Shown: one piece after another, positions 1 to 10,723 of the stretch
Position numbering within the stretch: the stretch's first letter is position 1
How the letters are laid out: every line of letters begins with the position of its first letter
From: Garcia nutans
Lineage: Eukaryota > Streptophyta > Magnoliopsida > Malpighiales > Euphorbiaceae
Assembly (NCBI GenBank): GCA_947685225.1
Contig: CANTUV010000072.1
Coordinates: 5,766,001 to 5,830,000, forward strand
Length of the DNA stretch: 64,000 nt
Direction of reading: 5' to 3'
Notes under the pieces: model-generated
What the model saw: the letters and a program-made list of their open reading frames with translations, nothing else
Database searches by the model: none
What the model was told of the DNA's origin: nothing
Position numbers and translations under genes: made by a program

Positions 1-121
1 CTGCCATACAATACTTCAAACGGTGCCATACCAATGCTGGATTGGTGACTGTTGTTGTAAGCAAACTCCACAAGAGGTAAAAACCTATCCCAACTTCCAG
101 AGAAATCGATGACACAGCTTC
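1..121 (-). pseudogene. CHR-1 integrase fragment after core deletion
   Basis: Read on the minus strand in a different frame from the upstream RT piece, this stretch encodes the segment after the integrase catalytic core (EDMLRSC, then EFAYNNSHQSS). It matches CHR-4 around 50640-50790. The zinc-binding HHCC region and the catalytic core, about 470 bp in CHR-4, are missing. The join uses a short shared GAGG and changes frame, so the RT reading frame stops three codons later. The fragment continues out of the window. Confidence 0.8.
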
Positions 122-1801
122 TCAACATGTCCTCAAATCATGATACATCTTCGTATTACCCGGATGCATAGCAAACATTGATTGATGAGCTTCTTCCAAA
201 ATGACCCTTTTCAAATCAGCATCATCGGGTACATACAATCGGTTCTTAAACCAGAGACTCCCATCGCTCTTCACAATAAAATCTCTACCCTTTCCACTCT
301 GACAATCTGAAACAATCTTCTGTATCTTCTTATCAGCCAACTGAGCTTCTTTGATCTGATCTAACAAAATCGGCTTTAATTGCAACTGTGCCAATAATGC
401 ACCATCAACACAAGGTACAAAACTGACATGCAATGCTCTCAACTCAACAAGTAACGAGAGCGAGTAAACTGTTAAACCAGCTAAAGACTTCCCACTTAAG
501 GCATCAGCAACAACATTTGCTTTACCTGGATGATAGTCAATCAAACAGTCGTAGTCTTTAATCAACTCCAACCATCTCCTCTGACGAAGATTGAGTTCTT
601 TCTGGACACCCAAATACTTCAAACTCTTGTGATCAGTGTAGATGAAACATTTCTCCCCAAACAGATAGTGGCGCCAAATCTTCAATGCAAACACAATGGC
701 AGCCAATTCCAAATCATGGGTTGGATAGTTAAGCTCATGCGGTTTCAACTGTCGAGATGCATAAGCTATAACTTTACCTTCTTGCATCAATACACATCCC
801 AAACCTCTATGTGAAGCATCACTGTAGATCACATAAGGTTTACCTTCAACAGGTAAAGTAAGAACAGGCGCTTGAGTTAACAATTCTCTCAACTGCTCAA
901 AACTCGCCTGACACTGATCCGTCCACACAAATCTCACTCCCTTACGAAGCAATCTGGTGAGTGGAGTAGCTATCAAAGAAAACCCTTTCACAAACCGCCT
1001 GTAATAGCCTGCCAAACCCAGAAAACTTCTAATCTCAGTCACAGACTTGGGTGGACTCCAATTCAATATAGCTTCAACTTTGCTCGGATCAACTCTAATA
1101 TCCTCTGCTGAAACTATATGTCCGAGAAAAGCTACTTGATCCAACCAGAACTCACATTTCGACAATTTGGCAAATAACTGCTTTTCTCTCAAAATCTGCA
1201 ACACAATCCGCAGATGCATATCATGTTCCTTTTCATTCCGCAAATACACCAGTATATCATCAATGAAGACCACTACAAACTGATCCAAATAGGGCCTAAA
1301 CACCCTATTCATCAAATCCATGAAAGCTGCAGGTGCATTTGTCAGACCAAAAGGCATAACTAAAAATTCATAATGCCCATACCTGGTCCGAAAGGCGGTC
1401 TTAGGAACATCTTCAGCTTTGACTCTCAACTGATGATACCCAGATCTCAAATCAATTTTGGAGAACACTGACGCTCCCTTCAACTGATCAAAGAGATCAT
1501 CGATTCTAGGCAAAGGATATTTATTTTTAATAGTCACCTTATTCAATTGCCTATAATCGATACACAACCTCATAGTACCATCTTTCTTTTTCACAAATAG
1601 AACAGGAGCTCCCCAAGGAGAAACACTGGGGCGAATAAATCTTTTGTCCAACAACTCCTGTAATTGCACTTTCAACTCCCTCAATTCTGCTGGTGCCATT
1701 CTATAAGGAGTAATAGAGATAGGAGTTGTACCAGGCAATAATTCAATACCGAACTCCACCTCTCTCTCAGGAGGTACCCCTGGCAACTCCTCTGGAAACA
1801 C
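122..1801 (-). pseudogene. pol: CHR-1 reverse transcriptase-RNase H (pol remnant)
   Basis: Open frame of about 559 codons starting mid-protein at a GTG, so it is not a true gene start. In order: the segment before RT (FPEELPG near residue 2), RT fingers and palm (LRLCIDYRQLN-type motif around residue 78; catalytic FIDD around 180 in VVVFIDDILVY), the thumb region (LGLAGYYRRF around 265), RNase H (YSDAS around 328, YTDHKSL around 390), then the linker to integrase (HPGNTKMYHDL). Sequence and order match CHR-4 throughout. No stop falls inside, so RT and RNase H stay readable. The protein cannot be made as a normal Gag-Pol because the upstream junction removed protease and shifted frame, and the downstream junction removed the integrase core. 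Confidence 0.9.
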
Positions 1802-1830
1802 ATCTGGGAACTCTGCATAACATACATCCT

Positions 1831-3057
1831 CTAGGAAGATCCAACCTCCTCTGGTCTACCCTCCCTGGATGTAGCACCTCCTCTAGAACTGAATCCTGGT
1901 CTACCTCCCCGGCTGGCACCTCTGCCTCCTCTGCCTCCCCTCACACTAGCTCGAGAAGCAGCAGAATCCACTGGCATCTGCTCCTGCCTCTCAGGACAGT
2001 CTCTCACAAAGTGGTCAGGTGATCCACACCTGAAGCATACCCCTGATCTACTATGCCTCCAACAAACGCCCCCATGTCTTCCACCACACTGGTTACACAC
2101 AGGTAAGGTGGATCTCTGAACTCCAGGAGTAGGAGCACTCGCTACTGAAGTTGCAGGTCTAAATCTCTGCCTCTGGAACTGCACTGACCTACCTGCTGGT
2201 CTCTGGCTCCTACTACTCCGAGGAACAAAACTTCCTCTACCCCTCTTTGCAGAAGAAGACCCTGCCTCAAACTGGGGCCTCCTAACCCTAACCTCTTCCT
2301 CTGAAGCAGCTGCAATAACTTGAGCTCGCTCTACACTTCGAGCTGCTGCCACAAGCTGTGAGAAATCCTGATATCTGGATCCAGCCACTAAGCACATGAT
2401 CGAGGGTCTCAATCCCTCCTCAAATCGCCGACATCTATCAATCTCATCAGCAATGATACCCCCAGCATACTGACTCAGTCGAATAAACTCAACTTCATAT
2501 TCAGTTACGGTCCGATGATCTTGCTTCAAATCTAGAAACTCTCTTTTCTTCCCATCTTTATACTCCCTAGGAGTATACTTCAACTCAAATTTCCTCAGAA
2601 AATCAGTGTAAGACAGTGTTGGAGGATCATCCATAAAATGGGGCACTGTCTTCCACCAGTCGTAGGCATCCTTCTGTAGCAAAGATCTTGCATAGTCAAA
2701 CTTCTCCTCTGAAGTGGCTTGCAACTGCACAAATACCCTCTGAACTCTATCAAGCCACTGTTCTGCTACAGCCGGATCAACTGTACCAAAGAAATCCTCT
2801 GCTCCATATTTCCTTAGCTTATCATAGTGCCTTACTGGTACTGAAGGCTGAGGGGGTGGTGGCGGTGGCTGTGGTTGCACAGGTGCTTGTCTCATAGCTT
2901 CCATCATAGGCCTAAACCAGGCTGGCGGAACCTCCTCCCCAGCTGGTCTACCCGACACCGAAGCAGGTGCCTCCTCAACACTATCAACTCTAGCTCCCTC
3001 AGCAGGAGCAATACTCTCGACACTACCCTCAATCGACTGACGAGAGTGAGAATCCAT
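1831..3057 (-). CDS. gag: CHR-1 Gag
   Basis: Uninterrupted frame of about 408 codons. The ATG at 3057 is chosen; one codon upstream is GTG, and CHR-4 starts at the same place. Proline-rich stretch near residues 58-70, retrotransposon-gag capsid-like domain about 85-225 (AEQWLDRVQRVFVQLQ, DAYDWWKTV), basic region after 250, then two cysteine motifs about 320-360 (CNQCGGRHGGVC and CFRCGSPDHFVRDC). The latter is a CCHC zinc knuckle for RNA binding. The glycine/arginine-rich tail matches CHR-4 until a stop just before the protease deletion. In the complete relative Gag and Pol share one frame, so here Gag is cut from Pol. Being open, it could in principle still package RNA, but expression is unknown. 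Confidence 0.85.
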   Translation of the reverse strand: MDSHSRQSIEGSVESIAPAEGARVDSVEEAPASVSGRPAGEEVPPAWFRPMMEAMRQAPVQPQPPPPPPQPSVPVRHYDKLRKYGAEDFFGTVDPAVAEQWLDRVQRVFVQLQATSEEKFDYARSLLQKDAYDWWKTVPHFMDDPPTLSYTDFLRKFELKYTPREYKDGKKREFLDLKQDHRTVTEYEVEFIRLSQYAGGIIADEIDRCRRFEEGLRPSIMCLVAGSRYQDFSQLVAAARSVERAQVIAAASEEEVRVRRPQFEAGSSSAKRGRGSFVPRSSRSQRPAGRSVQFQRQRFRPATSVASAPTPGVQRSTLPVCNQCGGRHGGVCWRHSRSGVCFRCGSPDHFVRDCPERQEQMPVDSAASRASVRGGRGGRGASRGGRPGFSSRGGATSREGRPEEVGSS

Positions 3058-3208
3058 CACAACCTAAGTCTACAAACACAACAGAATACCTCTTATTAAA
3101 GATCAGAGACTGCCAATCCCAAACATGTATTTTTGTTCAAAAACTCACTTTTTAAGTAAAAATAGTCTTTTTCTTACATTTTACCTAGGTTGAGAATCTC
3201 AAACCTAG

Positions 3209-3220
3209 GCTCTGATACCA
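3209..3220 (-). other. CHR-1 primer-binding site (initiator-Met tRNA)
   Basis: Minus strand reads TGGTATCAGAGC, complementary to the 3' end of plant initiator-Met tRNA, 7 bases inside the LTR edge. CHR-4 has the same motif at the same spacing (54871-54882). Confidence 0.9.
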
Positions 3221-3227
3221 AAACAAT

Positions 3228-5999
3228 TGTAACACACCTTCCCAACCTACATATGTAAGCTGAGTAGAGGTGCCACACTAACCTAATTTTGCTACCAATT
3301 TTACTTAGTCAAATTTTAGTTCCGATTTTTACAAAATTTTTGCCATAGTTTCGCCTAAAAATTGAGTCCCAAGTGTCGACAAAACCGGTTTTTTCTTATT
3401 TTTAAAAACATTTTACACAAACCAATGCAAACAAAATCATTCTCAGTACACTCCCAGTAAATCCCCCTTGTAACCTCAACTACAACCTGCAAAAAGGATT
3501 TACACTTCTAGTACAACATAAAATAAAGGTTTTGTGACAACCCCCATATTTAAATATTACACAGCGGAAGTTATAAAATATTTACATATTTACAAATTCA
3601 TATACATCAAAACCCAAGTTTTACAACACATAAAATTTATACATGATTGGCAAGTCTGCTCTGATCTTTAAGCTCCCAAAATGGATTCTTCAAGGTCTAC
3701 TCTCACTAGGTCTTGACGAACTCTCAGGTTCAACTCTATCCACTCTACTACCTACGCGATTAAACACTATCGCGCTAAGCCAACGGCTTAGTAAGATAAA
3801 ACATGCTAACGGTGTGCTTTAATGAAATGCAATGCCACATATGTTATTGATAAGATCAACATCATAAATATAAAGTTCACCACACAATTATGCATTTCAC
3901 AAATCATAGTCATATGAGCATACCACATTTCAACATCTTTTCACATTCAACATTAATCAATCATACTTCATAACCAACATCTCATTTCATTAAACTCATA
4001 ACATTATTTAGGACATTCATATAACCTTGACACCTATGGGCCCAACAAGTATTTAATACGATATTCAGAGTTCAGAGTTACTGCTTTGGTTCATAGTCAC
4101 AATAATCACGCCCGTAGGCAAGTGTAACAGACCCAGTCTCTTGGATCATCAACTCAACACATATGAGGAGATCCTCAACCCGGCAAGACTGTTACAAATC
4201 ATATATCTCATAGTGTAACAGACCCAGTCTCTTGGACCATCAACTCAACACCTATGAGGAGGTCCTCAACCCGGCAAGACTATTACCTTTCATCATTTCT
4301 TAGGCATGCCACCCAAATCCAGAACTCTGAAACTGAATAACATATTAAACAAACAATTCATTTTCATTCTCAATTCTCATCACATTTAGGCAAACATGCC
4401 TTCTTTCTTTCAATTACATCATCTTAGCCAATAACAATGGCTTCACATTTCATTTCACAATATAACATCTCATTATTCAAGTATATATATATATATCTCA
4501 TCCATGATCACATTATATCTCACATAGCATCATTCATAAATATCAACATTTCATTCCACATTACTCATGAAACACATTACCATTCACAATGCACAACATA
4601 ACATTGTTAAATCTCAACAATGCAATTAGGGCAAAGAACAATTGATTATAACATTCATTGATTCAAGTGTGTTTAAAGTGTTTAGGGTTAGGTTTAAGGA
4701 CCAACCTACCTTTGGAAAACCAAAGCAATGCAAGAAGAACAAAGAATTAAAACCCTAACCATAAATAGTACATTCTAGTTTTAAACTCCATTTTATCCTT
4801 ATTTTGAAAACTTGTATAAAATAATCTACTTGACTAAAAATTCTAAAATTTTTACAGAATTTAGTTTTGTATCTTAAAATCATCCCTGTAAAATTTCAGA
4901 TCAAACTGAACACAAAATCTTGGTCAAATAGTTCCCCTAACCAGACTGCCCCAATTGCCCTGCATCCTGGCAGCAGTTCTGAACTTTGTGAATTCCATAA
5001 ATCAAATTCAATCAACGTGGTTCCAAATTATTTTTCTCAAATACTAGACTCACTAAGAAACAACATATCCAAAATTCAATTGGATATGATTTTTCTACAT
5101 TTTATTAAAAATCACGAAATATAGCTGTCCCAGTTAAGGTACCTGCTGGAACAGGTCTAATGAAAATAATCTTTCTAAACTCATAACCATTCCAAAATCG
5201 AATCAACATATTTTTCAGTCATTCTAGACTCATAGAGGCACAACATATCAAAAATTCACTTCAAGAACATTTTTCTAAAATTAATTAAAAATCATACAAG
5301 TCACAGCCTTTACTAATCCTAAAACAGAAACAATTTCACTAAACACCAATCTTACTCTTTCATCACCAACACCAACCCAACTTCTCATCTATCAAGCAAA
5401 ATCAATACTTACAATCATACCATAAGCAACTTAATCATACCACTTCAAAAGAATTGAAGAAATTAGAGAAAAGATCTTACCTTAGTTAAAAACTTCTTAA
5501 AGCAACACTTGAACACTTAATCTTTCTTCAATTTAAGCTTGAAATCATCAAAACCATCACTTGTCTCTTTCTTTCTCTTTGGCTATGGAGGGCCGGCCAT
5601 CAACAAGAAGAAGAAGAAGAAATGATGAAGAAAACACAAGTCAAACCTTCTTTAAATATCCACCATATGATTTTATCCAAGCAATTACCAAAGTGCCCTT
5701 ATTCACATAATTATCTTTTTGTCTTATATGTGCCCAATTAACTAATTTACCAATCTCAAATAAATATCTTCTCTTGCCTTGACCAAGCCTTTTGACCACT
5801 TTATATGTCATATATATTAACATATACACAACATATAAATTTGTCTCTAAACCCTATTTCTTCCCAAAATACATATACATATACTTTCTCTTCTCAATTT
5901 CTTTTCTCTTACAAATTAACACATATATTCAATCCAATATATAACAATAACAGCAACAACAATATGCAAAATTTCTAGGGCATAAATGAGGATATTACA
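3228..5999 (-). repeat. CHR-1 5' LTR (2772 bp)
   Basis: On the plus strand it begins TGTAACACACC and ends GATATTACA, so both strands show TG...CA ends. It is colinear with but clearly diverged from the CHR-4 LTRs: shared stretches include the CAGACCCAGTCTC block, the CGCGCTAAGCCAACGGC block and the last 400 bp. It contains no gene. The last 450 bp hold AAACCCTA-type runs and CT-rich stretches. Confidence 0.88.
4122..4286. repeat. Tandem duplication inside CHR-1 LTR
   Basis: Two copies of a roughly 74-bp block (starting GTGTAACAGACCCAGTCTC, ending near GACTRTTAC) with period 91 bp, at 4122-4195 and 4213-4286. The CHR-4 LTRs carry the block once, near 48175-48246. Confidence 0.85.
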
Positions 6000-6820
6000 T
6001 GATCGGTCCAATGCTTGAACAAACGAAATGGCTTATCCAAAAAAAACACTGCTAATAAACTTCATTAATAAGGAATTAAGAGCATTGAATTAAAACTTAG
6101 GTTGGTGATTTAGGGTCTAAATAAAGATTTTAAAGAAACAATCCATTTAAATCATCATTTGTCATTTGTTGTATTGAAAAGCTAAACCCCTAAAGTGATA
6201 AAGTGGAGCAGAATTCTAACTTACAATAAAAGAAAGGAAAAAAGAAGACTGAAGACTTGACTTGTGAACCATTTCCCATTATCCTGTATTCATATTAATC
6301 TTAAAAACAATGGAATTTATCCTCACAATTCCTGCCAAGATGACAACCATATTCCTCTATTAAAATTTCAAAGATCCTCTCTTAGATCAATTCATAAGGC
6401 AGAAGCTCATCAAGCCAAGAATTTCAAAGAAAAAGTACAAAAAATATCCAAAATATACAATTCTTGGATATTTTTCTCTAAAAGTGACAGTTTAAAGACT
6501 CAAGCCTATAAAGTCTATTTGTTTATGAGTGTCCAAAATATACATTTCTTACAACGGTTCTTTCACATGCTTAAGCCTGATAACATGTACAATTCAAAAC
6601 ACTAGTTAATTATGTTTCATCTAGAGTATCGGACTATGGGGGTTAAGACTCATACCCAAAAGTTCATCTCTAGCACCAGAAGTTCTAATAAAAAGAAACA
6701 GGTCAATACTGAGTGTATAAACATCTGTACTCTACACATTTTCCCGCTACTTGCATTTCTCGCAGGAAAAAATTATCAAACTTCCAGGATAACCAACAAC
6801 AGCAAAAAAAAACATACACT

Positions 6821-6874
6821 CAGTTCATTCTAATCTATCGAGCCCTTCAGTTCATTCTAATCTATCGAGCCCTT
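6821..6874. repeat. Perfect 27-bp tandem duplication
   Basis: The 27-bp unit beginning CAGTTCATTCTAATC and ending GAGCCCTT occurs twice back to back (6821-6847, 6848-6874) without mismatch. Confidence 0.95.
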
Positions 6875-7082
6875 CTCCGTTAGTTCCCCAGCAGCCAAGC
6901 TAAAAAGAAACACCTCACAAAATCCCCAACAAAGCCAAAATCAAGAACCATAAAAATGCCATTTCCATCAATTCAATCATCAAAGCAAAACCCTAAAAGA
7001 ATCGATTATCAATAATGAAATCGCAACAAATTAACACAAATTAAACCTTGAAAGATAGAGAAGAAGGAAATCAGAAAAATAC

Positions 7083-7146
7083 CTAGAAATGTGGCTGTGC
7101 TGTGCTGGTCTTCTGTGTTTTCGGCGTTGGGACTTGGCAATGGCAT
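7083..7146 (-). other. Weak candidate first exon of a host gene
   Basis: On the minus strand an ATG at 7146 opens 21 codons with balanced composition (MPLPSPNAENTEDQHSTATF), followed by CTAG|GTATTT, a plausible splice donor, and then T-rich sequence typical of a plant intron. No downstream exon could be recognised before the CHR-1 LTR at 5999, and no family similarity is recalled. This is a guess from composition and a donor-like site only. Confidence 0.15.
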
Positions 7147-7151
7147 TTCTG

Positions 7152-7252
7152 TAAGGGAGACGGCCAAATAAGAAGAAGAGGAGTTTTAATTAGGTTTACC
7201 TAAGGGAGGCTGCAATGTTATTTAAGGGAGGCGGCCAAATAAGAAGAAGAGG
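7152..7252. repeat. Direct repeat with GGCCAAATAAGAAGAAGAGG core
   Basis: A roughly 30-bp block starting TAAGGGAG occurs at 7152-7181 and 7223-7252, with a shorter copy of its start at 7201. On the minus strand it is CT-rich (CCTCTTCTTCTTATTTGGCC), as in plant leaders. Confidence 0.8.
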
Positions 7253-8310
7253 GGTGGTAAAATTGTCACAGGCTTAGGTTTCACACCAATATTTTCTTTT
7301 TATCTTTACCTTTTTAAAAAAAAAAAAATTGGTTGATATTAGATTAGCCTAACTATAATTCAAAAATAATTTTGAAAAAGCAATAAAAATTATGGGCCAA
7401 TTTCAATTTTATTTTTTTAAGTTAATTTATATAATTATAATAAAAACAAATTTAGCTGTACTTATATTGATTGTAATGATTTAAAAAATATTTAATGTAA
7501 TGTTATAAAAATAATATATAAAATCTTACAATACCCTTATTTTAGATGAAAATTTCATATAAATATATATGTATATTGGCTTATTATATTAGTTTACCAA
7601 GTTTATAACATAGATTGATATTATAACTTCATATGTACACACATAGATAGAAAATCAAAGAAATGAAGGAACTTAAATATTGAGAAAGCTAAAAATTAAA
7701 AGACCAAGTTCAATTATTCTAACAATAAAAAATAAGATGGTTCGTTACAAGCAAAATCAGGCCTATTTTTATCGGCCAAAACCCTAAACCGTCATAAAAA
7801 AATAACAAATCTGGAAAATAAACCCGAAAATACATAAGAAAAATTACAAAATAGTCCCTGAAAACTTAAAACGCGATTTTGAGGCCCTAAACAGCAAATT
7901 TTGACCCCCAAACTTTGCCACTATAGTCCAAAGGACAAGGTGGCATTTTTCAAAATTGTCCGGCTCGCAAAAATGCTTCCAGAAAGCTATCGTGGGTTCA
8001 ATTCGGACCTCCTGGGCAAAAGTTATGCCTATTTTCGCAAACAGCCGCTAATCTTACCGATAATTCTGCGACTAACTATTTTCCTCGCAAATCAGCAACC
8101 CATTTAGCGACTAATTAGCGAGCAATTACTCTAAAATAGAAAATAAATTAATTTCTCGGTAATCCGTCACAATATTCTCGCAAATATTCTCGCAAATTTC
8201 TCGCTAATTTATTCTCACTATATTATTTTCTCAAATTGGCCAATTTACTTTCGGCGCTAAAATATGGCGCCAGAAAAATTCAGCGACCAGTACAGCGACA
8301 AATAAAAATT

Positions 8311-9010
8311 CTCGCAAATCAGCGACCCATTTAGCGACTAATTAGCGACCAATTACTCTAAAATAGAAAATAAAATTAATTTCTCGCTAATCCGTCGCAA
8401 TATTCTCGCAAATTACCGATAATTCTGCGACTAATTATTTTTCTCGCAAATCAGCGACCCATTTAGCGACTAATTAGCGACCAATTACTCTAAAATAGAA
8501 AGTAAAATTAATTTCTCGCTAATCCGTCGCTATATTCTCGCAAATTAACGATAATTCTGTGACCAACTATTTTTCTCGCAAATCAGCGAGCCATTTAGCG
8601 ACTAATTAGAGACCAATTACTCTAAAATAGAAAATAAAATTAATTTCTCGCTAATCCGTCGCAATATTCTCGCAAATTAACGATAATTCTGCGACAAATA
8701 AAAATTCTCGCAAATCAGCGACCCATTTAACGACTAATTAGCGACCAATTACTCTAAAATAGAAAATAAAATTAATTTCTCGCTAATCCGTCGCTATATT
8801 CTTGCAAATTAACGATAATTCTGCGACTAATTATTTTTCTCGCAAATCAGCGAGCCATTTAGCGACTAATTACCGACCAATTACTCTAAAATAGAAAATA
8901 AAATTTATTTCTCGCTAATCCGTCGCTATATTCTCGCAAATTAACGATAATTCTGCGACCAACTATATTTTCTCGCAAATCAGTGAGCCATTTAGCGACG
9001 AATTAGCGAC
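8311..9010. repeat. 132-bp tandem array in CACTA subterminal region
   Basis: Units start at CTCGCAAATCAGCGA at 8311, 8443, 8575, 8707, 8839 and 8972, giving spacings of 132, 132, 132, 132 and 133 bp. The sixth unit is partial. A degenerate earlier copy starts near 8086. Each unit holds CAGCGA, TTTAGCGACTAATTAGCGAC, TAATCCGTCGC and ATAATTCTGCGAC motifs. Differences are mostly single substitutions. Confidence 0.95.
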
Positions 9011-9319
9011 AAAAAACTTTCCAATAAAAAATACACACATTCTTTGCTATTTTGTCATAAATTAGTCGTAACGTCGTCGCTGATTGTTGGAGCCAAAATT
9101 TGGCGCAAAATTCAGCGACACATTCAGCGAGAAATGACCTTTTATCACTATTCAGCGACAGATTCTACGATTATTATTTTTGTCATTAATCAGCGACACA
9201 TTTAGCGACCCATTCAGCGACGGAATGTTGAAAAGATGCTTATCTTGATTCTTTGTCGTAAAGTTGTCATTGATAAAGTCGCTAATCAGCGACAAAATAA
9301 GAGTTGTCGCAGAATGCGT

Positions 9320-9345
9320 CGCTGATTGCGTTTTTTTTTGTAGTG
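9320..9345 (-). other. CACTA terminal repeat
   Basis: Minus strand CACTACAAAAAAAAACGC then AATCAGCG. The 3 bases outside (9346-9348, TTA) would be one half of the expected 3-bp target duplication; the partner cannot be checked because the other end was not found. Confidence 0.65.
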
Positions 9346-10560
9346 TTAGTTTACGAGGACCCATGGTCTGCATAATAAACACAACCATTCTTAAAAACAA
9401 CAACAATACGAAAACTATGGAATAGTGTTGCTAAAATGCCTGCATTATAGCAATATAGCATACAACATATTCCAACGAAAAGAATGCCAATTATGCCAAA
9501 CCAACAACAATAATAGAATCCACAAAATAGATTAAATAGATGCATCCAGCAACCATGAAATACAAAATGCAGCACTCTAATTCTATTTGTCTCCAAAGCT
9601 CAACAGGTTAAAACCAAGAAATTGCTAACAAAATCAATGAATAACCAACAAATAGTGTATAAACATGCTTAACATAGACCTAGGCTATGAATTCCCAAGA
9701 ATATAATGAGTAAACACAACAAAATTGGAAAATCGCAAAGAAAAAAATTTTTCTCACAAAATGCTTAAGAATTTCTAACAAAATCGCAAGAAATAAAGTG
9801 GAGAATCGCAAGAAATAAAACAAAATTTCAAAAGTTAGGGTACGTACCTAAAATAGAGTGGAGCATGCAACAAAATCAAAGGAAAAGCACTTAAATCCTC
9901 TCCAAACCTTGAAATGGAAGTAGAAATCCCCTCTAGGATGAATGGGTGTGTGATTTCGAGTTTGAGAGTGTGAAAATTTTGAGAGAAAATAGACAAAGAG
10001 GGAGAGAGGAGAGAGGGAATTATATTTAATTCAAAACCAGGCACTTCTTAAAAATACATGGACACGCCCACAGACACAACCATGTCTATGGTGTGTCGTA
10101 GGTACTGGGTTTAAAATTACATGACACATCCAGTGACACGGGCATGTCACTGAGCGTGTCGATGCTACTGGGACTCCTTAAATTTAGTCAAAATAACACG
10201 ACCAAAGACACTAGCATGTCCATGGGCGTGTTGTAGCTACTGGAACATAATTTAAATGACATGTCCAGTGACATGAGCGTGCAACTGGTCGTGTTATAGC
10301 TATTGAGGTGCAATCTAAATGACACGTCCAGTGACACAGGCGTGTTGTAGCTATTGTCTCAAAAATGAATGACAAGCCCATTTTGACACAGGCATGTCCA
10401 AAAACAAGCTCAATTTTCCCCTCACAACACTCAGTCCAATTCCCAACAAAAGATAATTTTTTTCTACACATTCAAATGAACTTAGAGTAACACACCTCCA
10501 ATCAATGAGAAAAGAAATAAAAATCAAACAAACAAAATAAAAAATGAAAAATTAAAGAAA
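9346..10560. other. Unassigned sequence, possibly LTR or 3' region of ATH-1
   Basis: No coding similarity. Short open stretches (9152-9596, 9835-10044, 10211-10471) are low-complexity by eye and not credible genes. 9960-10030 is GA-rich. Because ATH-1 lies directly right and runs leftward, its 3' untranslated region and LTR should fall here, but I could not find an LTR edge or a second copy to prove it. Confidence 0.4.
10055..10400. repeat. Cluster of quasi-palindromic GACACGNGCATGTC-like motifs
   Basis: About ten variants of a motif built on ACACG, GGGCATGTC and CCAGTGACAC recur, often followed by GCTACTGG (for example 10115-10180, 10195-10250, 10257-10310, 10320-10360). Spacing is irregular, about 50-80 bp. 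Many copies are near-palindromic. Confidence 0.6.
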
Positions 10561-10723
10561 TATATATTAAAACAAACAAAATGGTGGGTTGTCTCCCACC
10601 CAGCACTTCTTTAACATCATATTAGTTGGACTTTCAGGAGTAGTTTATCCCTATTCTTGGAGGTATAAACCTCCTTCAACTCATTCAATTCTCCCCCTAA
10701 GTATAATTTGAGCCTTTGGCCAT

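Larger units (their letters stand above)
1..5999 (-). mobile_element. CHR-1: deleted Tekay/Del-like Ty3/gypsy chromovirus, 3' end beyond window
   Basis: Minus-strand LTR retrotransposon. From right to left it shows a 2.77-kb 5' LTR, an initiator-Met primer site, gag, reverse transcriptase and RNase H, then a trace of integrase that runs off the left edge. Its proteins closely match those of CHR-4 at 47393-57492, which gives the full domain order for comparison. Against CHR-4, CHR-1 lacks the protease (junction near 1800-1850) and the integrase core (junction near 125-135). Family placement rests on RT/RNase H similarity to CHR-4, which keeps a chromodomain, and on the very long LTRs usual for Tekay/Del. 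The 3' LTR and one copy of the target duplication lie outside; the 5 bases right of the element are TGATC. Confidence 0.9.
6000..7740. other. Unassigned AT-rich sequence, possibly old host DNA
   Basis: No transposon protein or LTR was recognised. Plus-strand open stretches here (for example 6264-6605) have no recognisable domain. On the minus strand, 7146 to about 6900 has the look of a plant 5' transcribed region: CT-rich leader, short ATG exon candidate, then a T-rich intron-like stretch. From 7300 to 7740 it is very AT-rich with long A runs and shows nothing else. Confidence 0.4.
7741..9345. mobile_element. CACTA-like DNA transposon end fragment
   Basis: The right edge reads, on the minus strand, CACTACAAAAAAAAACGC followed by many AGCGAC motifs. 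This is the usual CACTA layout: a short CACTAC-type terminal inverted repeat, then subterminal repeats thought to bind transposase. Dozens of AGCGAC or GTCGCT motifs fill about 8050-9335. No matching left terminus starting CACTAC was found and no transposase is encoded, so this is a terminal fragment or truncated non-autonomous copy. The left limit given is where unrelated AT-rich sequence gives way and is uncertain by some hundreds of bases. Confidence 0.6.

Noticed and set aside
6264..6605. 113-codon plus-strand open frame
   Set aside because: No recognisable domain, AT-rich composition, and it lies in sequence that looks like an intron on the other strand.
7901..8107. 68-codon open frame at the left of the CACTA fragment
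   Set aside because: No transposase motif; it runs into the repeat array.
8311..9010. CRISPR-like array
   Set aside because: Units are contiguous 132-bp tandem copies without unique spacers, in a plant genome and inside a transposon end.
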